NCBI GenBank assembly: GCA_021325365.1
Contig: JAJPHF010000135.1
Span: forward strand, 1-64,000
From: Pseudomonadota bacterium
GTDB lineage: Bacteria; Chloroflexota; UBA6077; JAJPHF01
Direction of reading: 5' to 3'
DNA: 64,000 nt
The position numbers were made by a program, and so were the translations under genes. This document shows, piece after piece, positions 8,373 through 16,090 of the stretch. The notes under the pieces are model-generated. The model saw nothing but the letters and a program-made list of their open reading frames with translations, did no database searches and was not told the DNA's origin. The stretch's first letter is position 1. Every line of letters begins with the position of its first letter.

Positions 8373-8401
8373 TTGCAGGGCGGGACAAGCCGGGGTATAG
8401 T
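8373..8401 (+). promoter_or_regulatory. promoter of the CpsD-like kinase gene
   Basis: TTGCAG (8373-8378), 17 bases, TATAGT (8396-8401). The start would be near 8408, about 32 bases before the TTG start codon. It separates the kinase transcript from the two wzz-like genes. Confidence 0.65.
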
Positions 8402-8439
8402 GACACGGCCCGCCAGGCGGGCCTGCCGAGGAGAACACG

Positions 8440-9159
8440 TTGGTACGCCGCCACGAGCCCGGCCTCGGGCTCCTGAAACACCGCAACGACGGGCGGCCGT
8501 CCGCGGGCATCATCACGCTCCGCGACCCGCGCTCGCTGGTCGCCGAGGCGTATCGCGCGCTGCGGACCAACATCCAGTTCAGCAGCCTCGATACGGAGCT
8601 ACGCACGCTGCTCGTGACGAGTGCCGGCCCCAATGAGGGCAAGTCTACGACGCTCGCCAACCTGGCGGTAGTGATGGCCGAGGGGGGCAAGCGCGTGCTC
8701 GCCGTGGACTGCGATCTGCGCCGCTCAAGCCTGCACACGCTGTTCGGCCTGGAGAACACGCGCGGCTTCACCAGCCTGTTTCTGGACGACGGCGCGGGGC
8801 CGCTGCCGATCCAGGACACAGCCGTGCCGAACCTGCGGGTGCTGACCAGTGGTCCCCCCCCGCCGAACCCTTCGACGGTCCTCGGCTCAGAGGTCATGGG
8901 GCGCGTGCTGGAGAGCCTGCGTGGCGCCGCGGACGTTGTGCTGTTCGACGCCCCGCCCGTCCTCGCCTACACGGATGCCACCCTTCTGGCGACGCGCGTG
9001 GACGGCGTCCTGCTGGTAGTGGACGCGGGCGCCACGCGGCGCGACCTGGCGCGACGGGCGCGCACTCGGCTCGAGAAGGTCAACGCCCGCCTGCTGGGCG
9101 TGGTCCTGAATAACGTACCGCTCGACACGCAGGTCTACGGCTACTACGCTCAGCACTGA
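8440..9159 (+). CDS. CpsD/CapB-like tyrosine-protein kinase (BY-kinase)
   Basis: A protein of 239 residues from TTG 8440, chosen because GAGGAG lies at 8428-8433 and no other start is closer. It contains Walker A GPNEGKSTTLANL, Walker A' VLAVDCDLRRSSLH and Walker B-type VVLFDAPPVLAYTDA, in the order found in bacterial tyrosine kinases that partner Wzz proteins. The C-terminus ends YGYYAQH, a very short tyrosine cluster compared with typical BY-kinases. It should autophosphorylate and control assembly of the polysaccharide export complex formed with the two upstream Wzz-like proteins. It has its own promoter. Confidence 0.9.
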   Translation: MVRRHEPGLGLLKHRNDGRPSAGIITLRDPRSLVAEAYRALRTNIQFSSLDTELRTLLVTSAGPNEGKSTTLANLAVVMAEGGKRVLAVDCDLRRSSLHTLFGLENTRGFTSLFLDDGAGPLPIQDTAVPNLRVLTSGPPPPNPSTVLGSEVMGRVLESLRGAADVVLFDAPPVLAYTDATLLATRVDGVLLVVDAGATRRDLARRARTRLEKVNARLLGVVLNNVPLDTQVYGYYAQH

Positions 9160-9271
9160 GCGTTCTTCCGCATGCGGCGCGCTCCACCCGGGGCCGAGTG
9201 CGCCGGGCGACCGGCGGGCCCTGGTATCCGGAGCGCCCGCGCACGGCGCCAAGCATACGGAGGTTGAGCAG

Positions 9272-10294
9272 GTGGGCAGGCGACTACTTGTTACGGGCGG
9301 CGCGGGGTTCATCGGCAGTGCCTTCGTCCGCAACCACCTGCATGATTACCCCGACGATACCGTCCTAGTGCTGGACAAGCTCACGTACGCGGGCAACCTG
9401 AACAACCTTGCGCCCGTCGCCGACGACCCGCGCTACCAGTTCGTGCAAGGCGACATCGGCGACGCCGCCCTCGTCGGCCAGCTCATGCCCGGCGTCGACA
9501 TCGTCGTCAATTTCGCCGCCGAGACCCACGTCGATCGCTCGATTCTAGACCCCGGCGACTTCATCGAGACCGACGTGCGCGGCACCTGGGTGCTGCTCGA
9601 AGCAGCGCGCCGAGCCGACGTGCGGCGCTTCGTGCAGATCAGCACCGACGAAGTATACGGCGAGGTGGCCACCGGTGCCTCGCGCGAGGACGACCCGCTG
9701 CTGCCACGCAGCCCCTACGCTGCGTCGAAGGCGGGCGGCGAGCTGATGGTGCGCGCCTACCACGTCACGTACGGCCTCCCCACCCTCATCACCCGTGCGT
9801 CCAACAACTTCGGCCCGTACCAGTACCCAGAGAAGTTCCTGCCGGTACTGATCACGCGGGCCTTGGACGACCAGCCCATCCCCCTGTACGGCGACGGACG
9901 GCAGCGGCGCGACTGGCTGTACGTGGACGACCACTGCGCGGCGCTGGAGCGCGTCATCGAGCAGGGGGAGCCGGGAAGCGCGTACAATATCGGCGGCGGC
10001 AACGAGCGGGAGAACCGGACACTGGCGGAGCAGGTGCTCTCGCTGCTGGGCAAGCCGCACAGCCTCATCCAGCCGGTAGTTGATCGGCCAGGGCACGACC
10101 GCCGTTACGCCGTTGACACGGCCAAGCTCCGGGCGCTCGGCTGGGCGCCACGCGAGAGCTTCGACGCGACCCTGGAGGCGACCGTGCGCTGGTATGTGGC
10201 GAACGAAGCCTGGTGGCGGCCGCTGCAGAACGCCGAGTATCAGGAATACTACCGCCGCAACTACGCGGATCGCTCCCGCTTGCTGGAACGCTAG
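9272..10294 (+). CDS. rfbB: dTDP-glucose 4,6-dehydratase
   Basis: A protein of 340 residues from GTG 9272, with GGAGG upstream. It is an extended SDR: NAD site GGAGFIGSAF (9-18), the Asp-Glu dehydratase pair in STDEVYG (D126, E127), catalytic Tyr149 and Lys153 in YAASK, and the substrate-binding motif NNFGPYQYPEKF. It makes dTDP-4-keto-6-deoxyglucose from dTDP-glucose, the branch point to rhamnose and other deoxysugars. No rfbA, rfbC or rfbD is in the window. It follows the polysaccharide kinase gene, which fits supply of a deoxysugar for surface polymer. The enzyme class is secure. Confidence 0.95.
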   Translation: MGRRLLVTGGAGFIGSAFVRNHLHDYPDDTVLVLDKLTYAGNLNNLAPVADDPRYQFVQGDIGDAALVGQLMPGVDIVVNFAAETHVDRSILDPGDFIETDVRGTWVLLEAARRADVRRFVQISTDEVYGEVATGASREDDPLLPRSPYAASKAGGELMVRAYHVTYGLPTLITRASNNFGPYQYPEKFLPVLITRALDDQPIPLYGDGRQRRDWLYVDDHCAALERVIEQGEPGSAYNIGGGNERENRTLAEQVLSLLGKPHSLIQPVVDRPGHDRRYAVDTAKLRALGWAPRESFDATLEATVRWYVANEAWWRPLQNAEYQEYYRRNYADRSRLLER

Positions 10295-10361
10295 CGCGGC
10301 TATAAGGGCGTGGTCGATCACGCCCGGGGCGCGTCGAACCGCGCCCTCACGGGGGACATGG

Positions 10362-11645
10362 ATGTCGGTGACCGCGGTTGTCGGGGCGCAGTGGGGCGAC
10401 GAAGGCAAGGGCAAGATCGTCGACCTCCTGGCTGGCCAGGCGCAGCTTGTCATCCGCGCGCAGGGCGGCGACAACGCCGGCCATACGGTCATCAACTCGC
10501 AGGGCCGCTTCGCCCTGCACCTCGTTCCGGCAGGAATCTTCAATCCCGAAACAACCTGCGTCATCGGCACCGGCGTCGCACTCAATCCGGCGATCTTGCT
10601 GGAAGAGCTCGACATCCTGCATGCGCAGGGGGTTCGCACGGAGAACTTGCTCATTAGCGAGCGCGCTCACCTGGTGCTCCCGTTCCACCTGCTGCTAGAC
10701 CGCCTGGAGGAGGCGGGTCGCGGCGCCGGCGCCATCGGCACCACCGGTCGTGGCATCGGCCCTTGCTACGTCGATAAGGTGTCGCGCGTCGGTCTGCGGG
10801 CGGGCGACCTACGTGATCCCGGCGAGTTCCGCGCGAAACTCGCCTTCCTCATCGACCGCAAGCGGACGATTCGCGCCGATGCTATCCCGGACCCCGCTTG
10901 GGACGTCGAGCGCGTGGCGGCCGAGTACCTCGGCTATGCCGAGCGCCTCGCGCCCTACGTGGCCGAGGTCGTACCCGTCGTGAACAGTGCCGTCGCCTCG
11001 GGACAGGTGGTGCTCATCGAAGGCGCCCATGGCACCTTGCTTGACCCCGACTGGGGCACCTACCCGTACGTCACGTCGTCGTCGCCGACGGTGCAAGGGC
11101 TCTGCCTGGGCGCCGGCATCGGGCCGCGGCGCCTTACCGCGGCCATCGGTGTTTTCAAAGCCTACTGCACACGCGTCGGCGCTGGCCCGTTCCCGACCGA
11201 GCTTCACGACGACCTGGGTGATCAGATCCGCGAGCGGGCCCAAGAATACGGCACGACGACGGGCCGGCCGCGCCGCTGCGGGTGGTTTGATGCGGTAGCT
11301 GGTCGGCATGCGGTCCAGGTTAATGGCTTCGATTCCATCGCGCTCACACGCCTGGACATTCTCGACCCCTTCGAGCGGCTGCGCATCTGTACCGCGTACG
11401 AACTGGACGGCGAGCGAATCGACTACTTCTCCAGCATGCCAAGTGTACTGGAGCGCTGCCGGCCGATCTACGAGGACCTGCCAGGCTGGCAGACATCGAT
11501 CGAGGGCTGCACGCGATACGAGGAGCTGCCCGCCGCCGCCCGTACCTATGTCGAGCGGCTGGAAGCGCTGCTCGGGGCGCCGGCGGACCTCATCAGCGTG
11601 GGCGCCGAGCGCGAACAGACGATCAGTCGTCGGCGCGTCCTCTAG
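10362..11645 (+). CDS. purA: adenylosuccinate synthase
   Basis: A protein of 427 residues from ATG 10362, with GGGGGA just upstream. The frame is open further upstream only because it crosses the end of rfbB. It has the P-loop GDEGKGK (12-18), GGDNAGHTV, GTTGRGIGPCY and the C-terminal GTTTGRPRRCGWFD segment, which together define PurA. The enzyme joins IMP and Asp using GTP to form adenylosuccinate in AMP synthesis. Length is normal. A stem GGGCGTG/CACGCCC (10306-10325) lies between rfbB and purA, and a weak TATAAG (10301-10306) could serve as its own -10. It is an essential housekeeping gene inside the repeat-bounded segment. Confidence 0.96.
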   Translation: MSVTAVVGAQWGDEGKGKIVDLLAGQAQLVIRAQGGDNAGHTVINSQGRFALHLVPAGIFNPETTCVIGTGVALNPAILLEELDILHAQGVRTENLLISERAHLVLPFHLLLDRLEEAGRGAGAIGTTGRGIGPCYVDKVSRVGLRAGDLRDPGEFRAKLAFLIDRKRTIRADAIPDPAWDVERVAAEYLGYAERLAPYVAEVVPVVNSAVASGQVVLIEGAHGTLLDPDWGTYPYVTSSSPTVQGLCLGAGIGPRRLTAAIGVFKAYCTRVGAGPFPTELHDDLGDQIRERAQEYGTTTGRPRRCGWFDAVAGRHAVQVNGFDSIALTRLDILDPFERLRICTAYELDGERIDYFSSMPSVLERCRPIYEDLPGWQTSIEGCTRYEELPAAARTYVERLEALLGAPADLISVGAEREQTISRRRVL

Positions 11646-11885
11646 CCACCGCGCGCTGTTTGCTTGAGCCCCGCGCTCCATGCTTCGCGCGCTCAACGAG
11701 CGCTGTCGTCCCCCGGTGCAGCGTCACCGCCCCGCCGCCCCGATTCTGCTGGTAGTCTCGCTGCGAGCTGGGTCGCAGCGTTCCCTCACGCGCCCGCAAG
11801 CGTGGCCTGCTAGTATATTGGTCAACACGTGTTCGCTTTGCACGATGGGACTTGAGCAAGACACCGCGTGGCGAACGGAGGGGCG

Positions 11886-12980
11886 ATGAACGGGACGACA
11901 GCGCGACAGCATAGCACGGCGCCGCGCAATGCGCGATTGGTCGGCCTGGTGGGCGCGTTGGTCACGTTGCTGCTCGCGGCGTGCAGCGGCGGCGGGAGCG
12001 CGCCGACCGCCGCGAACGACGCCACACCCAGCACTACCAGCAGCGGCAGCCAGCCCGCGCAGATGCGCAAGATCAAAGTAGCGTACGCGTTCATCAGCGC
12101 CGAGACGCTCCCGATCTGGATGGCCCAGGACCAACACCTATTCGAGAAATACGGTCTGCAGGTCGAGGCGGTGCCGCTGCAGACTAGCGCCCAGGTAGCG
12201 CCGGCGATGACCTCGGGGGACGTGCAGATTGCGCTAACCACGGGTACGGGTGAGCTGGAGTTCGACCTGTCGGGCGGCGACCATGTTATCGTCGCGGGTT
12301 ACAGCAACGACATGCGCTACTTCCTCATGGGTGGGCCGCAAATTCAGCGAGTGGAGGACCTGCGCGGGAAAAAGGTGGGCATCACGCGACGTGGCGGCGC
12401 GATTGACATTGCCGCGCACATCTTTGCCGAGCGCCACGGCATGGAGTACGGCCGTGACATCGCGATCGTCGAGCTGGGTACCGCGCAGAACCAGGTGCAG
12501 GGACTGGAGGCCGGCGTCGTGGACGCGGCCATCGTCGCCCTGCCGACCAACCTGCTCGCCGAGCGCGCGGGCTTCCATCTCGTCGAGGACACCAAGCAGC
12601 TTGGCGTCAAAAACCCGACGAACGTCATCGCCGTACGCCGCGGCTACCTCCAGAGCAACCGCGATGTCGTACGCGATTATCTAAAGGCGCACATCGAGGC
12701 GGTCGAGCGCATCCGCAAGGACAAGCCGCTGGCGGTGCGTCTGCTCGGCCAGGGCACCGGCACCGACGACCAGGACCTGCTGGAGAAGAGCTACGACCTC
12801 TATCTGCAAGACTTGCAGGACATCCCCTATCCCTCGCCGGAGGCGATCCAGGGCGCGCTCGACTCGATCGCGCCCGAGAAGCCCGAAGCGAAGAGCCACC
12901 AGCCGAGCGAGTTCTACGACGACTCGCTCGTGCGCGAGCTAGACCAGAGCGGCTTCATCACGAGCGTGCGTGGCGGCTAG
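11886..12980 (+). CDS. lipoprotein solute-binding protein, NitT/TauT (NMT1/THI5-like) type
   Basis: A protein of 364 residues from ATG 11886, preceded by CGGAGGGG; an in-frame GTG at 11868 lies before the ribosome site. A membrane segment ends in lipobox LAAC (Cys33), followed by a Ser/Thr/Gly-rich linker. The binding fold then shows KIKVAYAFISAETLPIWMA, EKYGLQVE, VEDLRGKKVGITRRGG and VRDYLKAHIEAV, which are typical of the NMT1/SsuA family that binds small organic or nitrogen/sulfur compounds. No permease or ATPase gene is adjacent, so it is an orphan here or its partners are elsewhere. The ligand is unknown. Confidence 0.88.
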   Translation: MNGTTARQHSTAPRNARLVGLVGALVTLLLAACSGGGSAPTAANDATPSTTSSGSQPAQMRKIKVAYAFISAETLPIWMAQDQHLFEKYGLQVEAVPLQTSAQVAPAMTSGDVQIALTTGTGELEFDLSGGDHVIVAGYSNDMRYFLMGGPQIQRVEDLRGKKVGITRRGGAIDIAAHIFAERHGMEYGRDIAIVELGTAQNQVQGLEAGVVDAAIVALPTNLLAERAGFHLVEDTKQLGVKNPTNVIAVRRGYLQSNRDVVRDYLKAHIEAVERIRKDKPLAVRLLGQGTGTDDQDLLEKSYDLYLQDLQDIPYPSPEAIQGALDSIAPEKPEAKSHQPSEFYDDSLVRELDQSGFITSVRGG

Positions 12981-13124
12981 CCTTCGGCCGAGAGGCAGGC
13001 GACCGGGCGGAGCTGCGTTGCCTGCCCTCGGTTAGCGCGCCAGCCGTGGGAGCCAGAAGGGAGCGCGCCCAAGCCACGGGACCAATCGTTGCCTGCCCGG
13101 GTTAGCTCGGCAGTTGTCGGAGCG

Positions 13125-13241
13125 GCACCCCGCGCTCGAGGGCAAGCAAACGGGTCTTCACAGGCTGGAGGATCATGCAGAACCCCCGCTACGCGGATTA
13201 GCACCGCGCTCGAGGGCGAGCAGGCGGGTCTTCACGGCGGG
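13125..13241 (-). repeat. duplication of the 3' end of the methyltransferase gene
   Basis: 13125-13167 and 13201-13241 are near-copies about 75 bases apart. The second is the real coding end of the methyltransferase. The first lies just past its stop codon; on the minus strand it reads VKTRLLALERG and then ends in PLRQLPS and a TAA. It looks like an old partial duplication of the gene's end. Confidence 0.7.
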
Positions 13242-13844
13242 CCCGCCGGCGCCGTAGCCGCCCAGGCCGCCGTCGGCGCGGAGCACGCGGTGGCAGGGGA
13301 TCAGCAGCGGCACGGGGTTGCGCCCGCAGCCGTGGCCAACCGCGCGCGCGGCGCCCGGGACCGCGAGCGCGCGCGCCAGCTCTCCGTAGGTGCGGGTCTC
13401 CCCGTACGGGATCGCGGCGATGGCATCCCACACGCGGCGATCGAAGGGCGTGCCGCCCGCCAGGTCGAGCGGCACGTCGAACGCGCGCCGCGTGCCCGCG
13501 AAGTACTCGGCCAACTCCGCCATGGCCTGGGCCAGCACCGTCGCGGCAGCCGGCAGGTCCCAGCTCGGCGGCGCCAGCCGGGCGCGAAAGCTGGCTTCCG
13601 TCTCGTACAGCGACACCGCGCGGATACCTGCCGCGCTCGCCGCGAGATGGACCGTGCCGAACGGCGACTCGCAGCTCGCGTAGGCAACCGCCTGTCGCCC
13701 GCGCGCTACCGCTGGCCGGATGGCCGGCGCGACGTGCCGGCCGGCGCCGTCCGCGGCCGACTGCCGCGCCTGCGGCGGGGCTTCAGTTGCCCTCCCGCTC
13801 GGCAGCCCGTCATGCAGCTTCTGGGTCCACAAGGCCGCGCACAT
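13173..13844 (-). CDS. ogt: methylated-DNA-[protein]-cysteine S-methyltransferase
   Basis: A protein of 223 residues; ATG 13844 is preceded by AGGAGGAG and a TATAAT box. The C-terminal catalytic domain has the active-site motif PCHRV (Cys184), the preceding NPVPLLI, TYGELA (helix-turn-helix side) and VKTRLLALE at the end. It transfers alkyl groups from O6-alkylguanine to its own Cys and is used once. It has about 50 extra N-terminal residues, rich in Ala/Arg/Gly, compared with the usual 160-180-residue form, and an unusual tail ANPRSGGSA. There is no Ada-type N-terminal Cys domain. It converges with the solute-binding gene. Confidence 0.92.
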   Translation of the reverse strand: MCAALWTQKLHDGLPSGRATEAPPQARQSAADGAGRHVAPAIRPAVARGRQAVAYASCESPFGTVHLAASAAGIRAVSLYETEASFRARLAPPSWDLPAAATVLAQAMAELAEYFAGTRRAFDVPLDLAGGTPFDRRVWDAIAAIPYGETRTYGELARALAVPGAARAVGHGCGRNPVPLLIPCHRVLRADGGLGGYGAGGPAVKTRLLALERGANPRSGGSA

Positions 13845-13865
13845 GCAGTCTCCTCCTCGTTCGAG

Positions 13866-13871
13866 ATTATA
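13866..13871 (-). promoter_or_regulatory. -10 box of the methyltransferase gene
   Basis: TATAAT on the minus strand, 21 bases before the ATG. The predicted transcript would start about 15 bases before the start codon, just enough to hold the AGGAGGAG site. No good -35 box is visible. Confidence 0.45.
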
Positions 13872-14102
13872 GAGCGACGCTCATGGCGCGAGAGCTAGCC
13901 CGGCAGCCGGGCGGCAGGGACCACTCTATGCCCCACGGTGCAGCCGAGGCATGGTGGCCCATTGGCCGCGAAAGCCGCGTAGGCCGGGGCAATCCACACC
14001 TAGCACGAGCACGGGCGGCCGCGTGTTCCTCACGTTCTTGCTTGCGGCGCGTGATACAGCGGTTTGCAGCGAGACTGAGCGGTCAGCCGTCGGCAGGGCG
14101 GC
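13872..14102. other. non-coding segment before the 78-bp tandem array
   Basis: No gene is supported. Frames crossing it continue into the tandem repeats and lack ribosome sites. Nothing structured was recognised here apart from the promoter at its left edge. Confidence 0.4.
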
Positions 14103-14311
14103 GGCAGTGGCGCTTGCAGTATGCCGCGCCCCAAGCCCCCGCGGCGCCGGCCCTCCCGGTGGCTCCGGCTCCGGAACGGGGGCAGTGGCGCTCGCAGTAT
14201 TCCGCGCCCCAAGCCCCCGCGGCGCCGGCCCTCCCGGTGGCTCCGGCTCCGGAACGGGGGCAGTGGCGCTTGCAGTATGCCGCGCCACAGGCCGCGGGCG
14301 GCCACGAGAGC
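14103..14311 (+). repeat. 78-bp tandem repeat, family C
   Basis: Units start at 14103, 14181 and 14259, exactly 78 bases apart, each opening with GGCAGTGGCGCT and containing CTCCGGCTCCGGAACGGGGG. The first two are nearly identical. The third diverges after its first 30 bases into CCACAGGCCGCGGGCGGCC, the part shared with the reversed copy at 5740-5806. Because 78 is a multiple of three, frames stay open through it on both strands, which explains spurious open frames. Confidence 0.85.
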
Positions 14312-14408
14312 CGCCCCTACGACACGCGGGCCGCTCACCTGGCGCGCAATCGGCTCTAGGAGCAGTCGCGATCGGCTGCTGAGCCGCTCGTGAGCGCGTC
14401 ACTTTATC

Positions 14409-14667
14409 CGAGGAACGGTCAAACGATGCTCCCTCCTTGGATGGCGATTTGCCAGGCCGGGCGCGGGTTTGCGCGTGCTAGTCGGGTGCGGAAGGTCGCA
14501 TCGTTTACTCCGTACGATACTCCCTCGCGGTCCCGCCGCGGGCCGGGCCGGCGGGGCGGTGCCCCGGGCATGGGCGCGGGCGGCGGGCGGGGGGGAGGCG
14601 TGTACGGCGTAAGATACGCGACCACGTCGCGCCGGACGGTGGGCGCTCTCCTGCGCGCCTCGCGGCC
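14409..14667 (-). repeat. two-hairpin dispersed element, family B, copy 2 (reversed)
   Basis: The reverse complement of this stretch matches 6347-6606. AAACGATG (14421-14428) pairs with CATCGTTT (14499-14506). TTACTCCGTAC and GTACGGCGTAA form the second stem with one mismatch. The sequence between the inner arms differs more from copy 1 than the arms do, which suggests the pairing matters. Confidence 0.75.
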
Positions 14668-14757
14668 TGTCTAAAAGAGGAAGCTATTGGCGGGGGGCGG
14701 TCGTCCGGGGCCGGTGGACGGTGCGCGATCGGGTCGGGAGGGCGCCTAGCGGGGCGC

Positions 14758-14885
14758 GCCCTCACCCCGGCCCTCTCCCAGGGGGCGAGGGAGTACGACG
14801 CCCTCACCCCGGCCCTCTCCCAGGGGGCGAGGGAGTACGACGCCCTCACCCCGGCCCTCTCCCAGGGGGAGAGGGGGAGAGACCC
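14758..14885 (-). repeat. REP-like hairpin repeat, family A, 3 reversed copies
   Basis: Copies start at 14758, 14800 and 14842, a period of 42. Each reads GCCCTCACCCCGGCCCTCTC on the plus strand, the reverse complement of the 6214-6332 unit. The first two copies end GAGGGAGTACGAC. A degenerate fourth piece continues to about 14920. Confidence 0.85.
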
Positions 14886-14975
14886 GCCCTCTCCCCGGCC
14901 GCTTCTCGGCGGAGAGGGAGTAACGGAATCCGATCACCCGATTCGGTGTGACACCGACGGTGCGCCGCCCGGGCC

Positions 14976-15082
14976 GGGCGCCACAAGCAGCGCCCAATAC
15001 CGGGCCGAACGTCCACCGGGCAGGGCGCCACAAGCAGCCGGATACCGGCTCCGGTGGCGCCCCGGCAGGGCGCAGCAAGCAG
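14976..15082. repeat. short direct repeat, three diverged copies
   Basis: GGGCGCCACAAGCAG occurs at 14976-14990 and 15023-15037, and GGGCGCAGCAAGCAG at 15068-15082, with periods of 47 and 45. A related GGGGCGTAGCAAGCAGC lies in the other repeat-rich gap near 6135-6151. Confidence 0.6.
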
Positions 15083-15183
15083 CCGCTCTAGACATTCTGC
15101 ATGCGGCGCCCGCGCGGCTTCCGGATGCGGCGCCCGCGCGGCCCGTCTACAGGTAAGGCAGGCACGGAGCGCGGGCGGCCGGT

Positions 15184-15294
15184 GTAGCCGGCCGAGGGGA
15201 GACAAGCACAACGCGGAAGGAGTTGAGCCCCTGGACCAGTAGCTTGCGGTTCTGGGTAGCCGGCCGGGGGGAGAGGAGCACAACACGGAGGGGA
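15184..15294. repeat. 39-base direct repeat, two diverged copies
   Basis: 15184-15222 and 15256-15294 share GTAGCCGGCC, then GGGGAGA and AGCACAAC. The separation is 72 bases. Neither copy is in a coding frame. Confidence 0.6.
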
Positions 15295-15439
15295 ACAGCT
15301 ACGGGGACCTATGCGTCCCCAGAACGCGTGACGACGTGAAGCGAGGATAATGGAGTTGGGCAGAGCCGGAGAGGGGCCCTGCGGGCACAGGCAGGGGAAT
15401 GCCCAGTACACCGCTAACCCGAGCGGGACCGGAGGGGCC

Positions 15440-15928
15440 ATGCAGCGCGAGTGTGTAGAAGTGTTCGTCGAAATCCCGCAGGGGAGCCGCAACAAGTACG
15501 AGTACGACAAGGCACGCCGCCTGTTCGTGCTGGACCGCGTGCTCTACTCGTCCGTCCACTACCCGACTGACTACGGCTTCATCCCCGACACTCTGGCGGA
15601 CGACGGCGACCCGCTCGACGCGCTGGTGATCGTGCAGGAGCCCACGTTCCCGGGCTGTCTCATCCCCGCGCGCCCCATCGGTATGCTCGACATGTACGAC
15701 GACAAGGGCGAGGACGAGAAGGTGCTCGCCGTCCCGCTCGGCGATCCGCGCTTCGACGGCGTCAACACGCTGCAAGACATCTCGCCGCACTGGCTGCGGG
15801 AGATCGAGAACTTCTTCCAGACCTACAAGACGCTGGAGGACCGCCCGACCGAGGTACGCGGCTGGTGTGACGCGGCGGCAGCCTGGGACACGATCGAGCG
15901 ATACCGCGCCGCGTTCCGCAGCCATTAG
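15440..15928 (+). CDS. ppa: inorganic pyrophosphatase (family I)
   Basis: A protein of 162 residues from ATG 15440, with GGAGGGG directly upstream; the frame is open earlier but crosses repeat DNA. It has [13 protein letters not shown] at the N-terminus, [11 protein letters not shown], the metal-binding signature DGDPLDALV, and the C-terminal [10 protein letters not shown]. It is a cytoplasmic, Mg-dependent soluble enzyme that hydrolyses pyrophosphate and so pulls biosynthetic reactions forward. Length and motifs are normal for the family. It stands alone, after the repeat segment. Confidence 0.97.
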   Translation: MQRECVEVFVEIPQGSRNKYEYDKARRLFVLDRVLYSSVHYPTDYGFIPDTLADDGDPLDALVIVQEPTFPGCLIPARPIGMLDMYDDKGEDEKVLAVPLGDPRFDGVNTLQDISPHWLREIENFFQTYKTLEDRPTEVRGWCDAAAAWDTIERYRAAFRSH

Positions 15929-16014
15929 CACGCCACGTCGCGCCTGGCGATCTTCGACCGCGCTCTCGTCGGCCCGGTCGGCCTGATCCTGACAGGGACG
16001 TGACGCCCGGACGC

Positions 16015-16044
16015 TTGATCGCCCTTTCCGGGCGCTGCTATAGT
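16015..16044 (+). promoter_or_regulatory. promoter of the PH-domain membrane protein gene
   Basis: TTGATC (16015-16020), 18 bases, TATAGT (16039-16044) preceded by TGC, an extended -10. The start would be near 16051, 40 bases before the ATG at 16091. Confidence 0.65.
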
Positions 16045-16090
16045 CCGGCTTGAGGCGCGGGCCGACGCCGGCTCGGCAGCCGGGCAGAGG

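Larger units (their letters stand above)
14886..15439. other. decayed repeats upstream of the pyrophosphatase gene
   Basis: No gene is supported. It holds three copies of GGGCGCCACAAGCAG-type sequence (14976-14990, 15023-15037, 15068-15082), a 24-base-period pair of ATGCGGCGCCCGCGCGGC (15101 and 15125), and a diverged 39-base direct repeat starting GTAGCCGGCC (15184 and 15256). Confidence 0.55.

Noticed and set aside
11646..11885. Riboswitch before the solute-binding gene
   Set aside because: 240 bases without a known aptamer pattern; only a TAGTATATT-like box near 11811 was seen and no fitting -35.
14103..14336. CRISPR-like array
   Set aside because: Repeats are 78 bases, head to tail, without unique spacers, and no cas gene is near.
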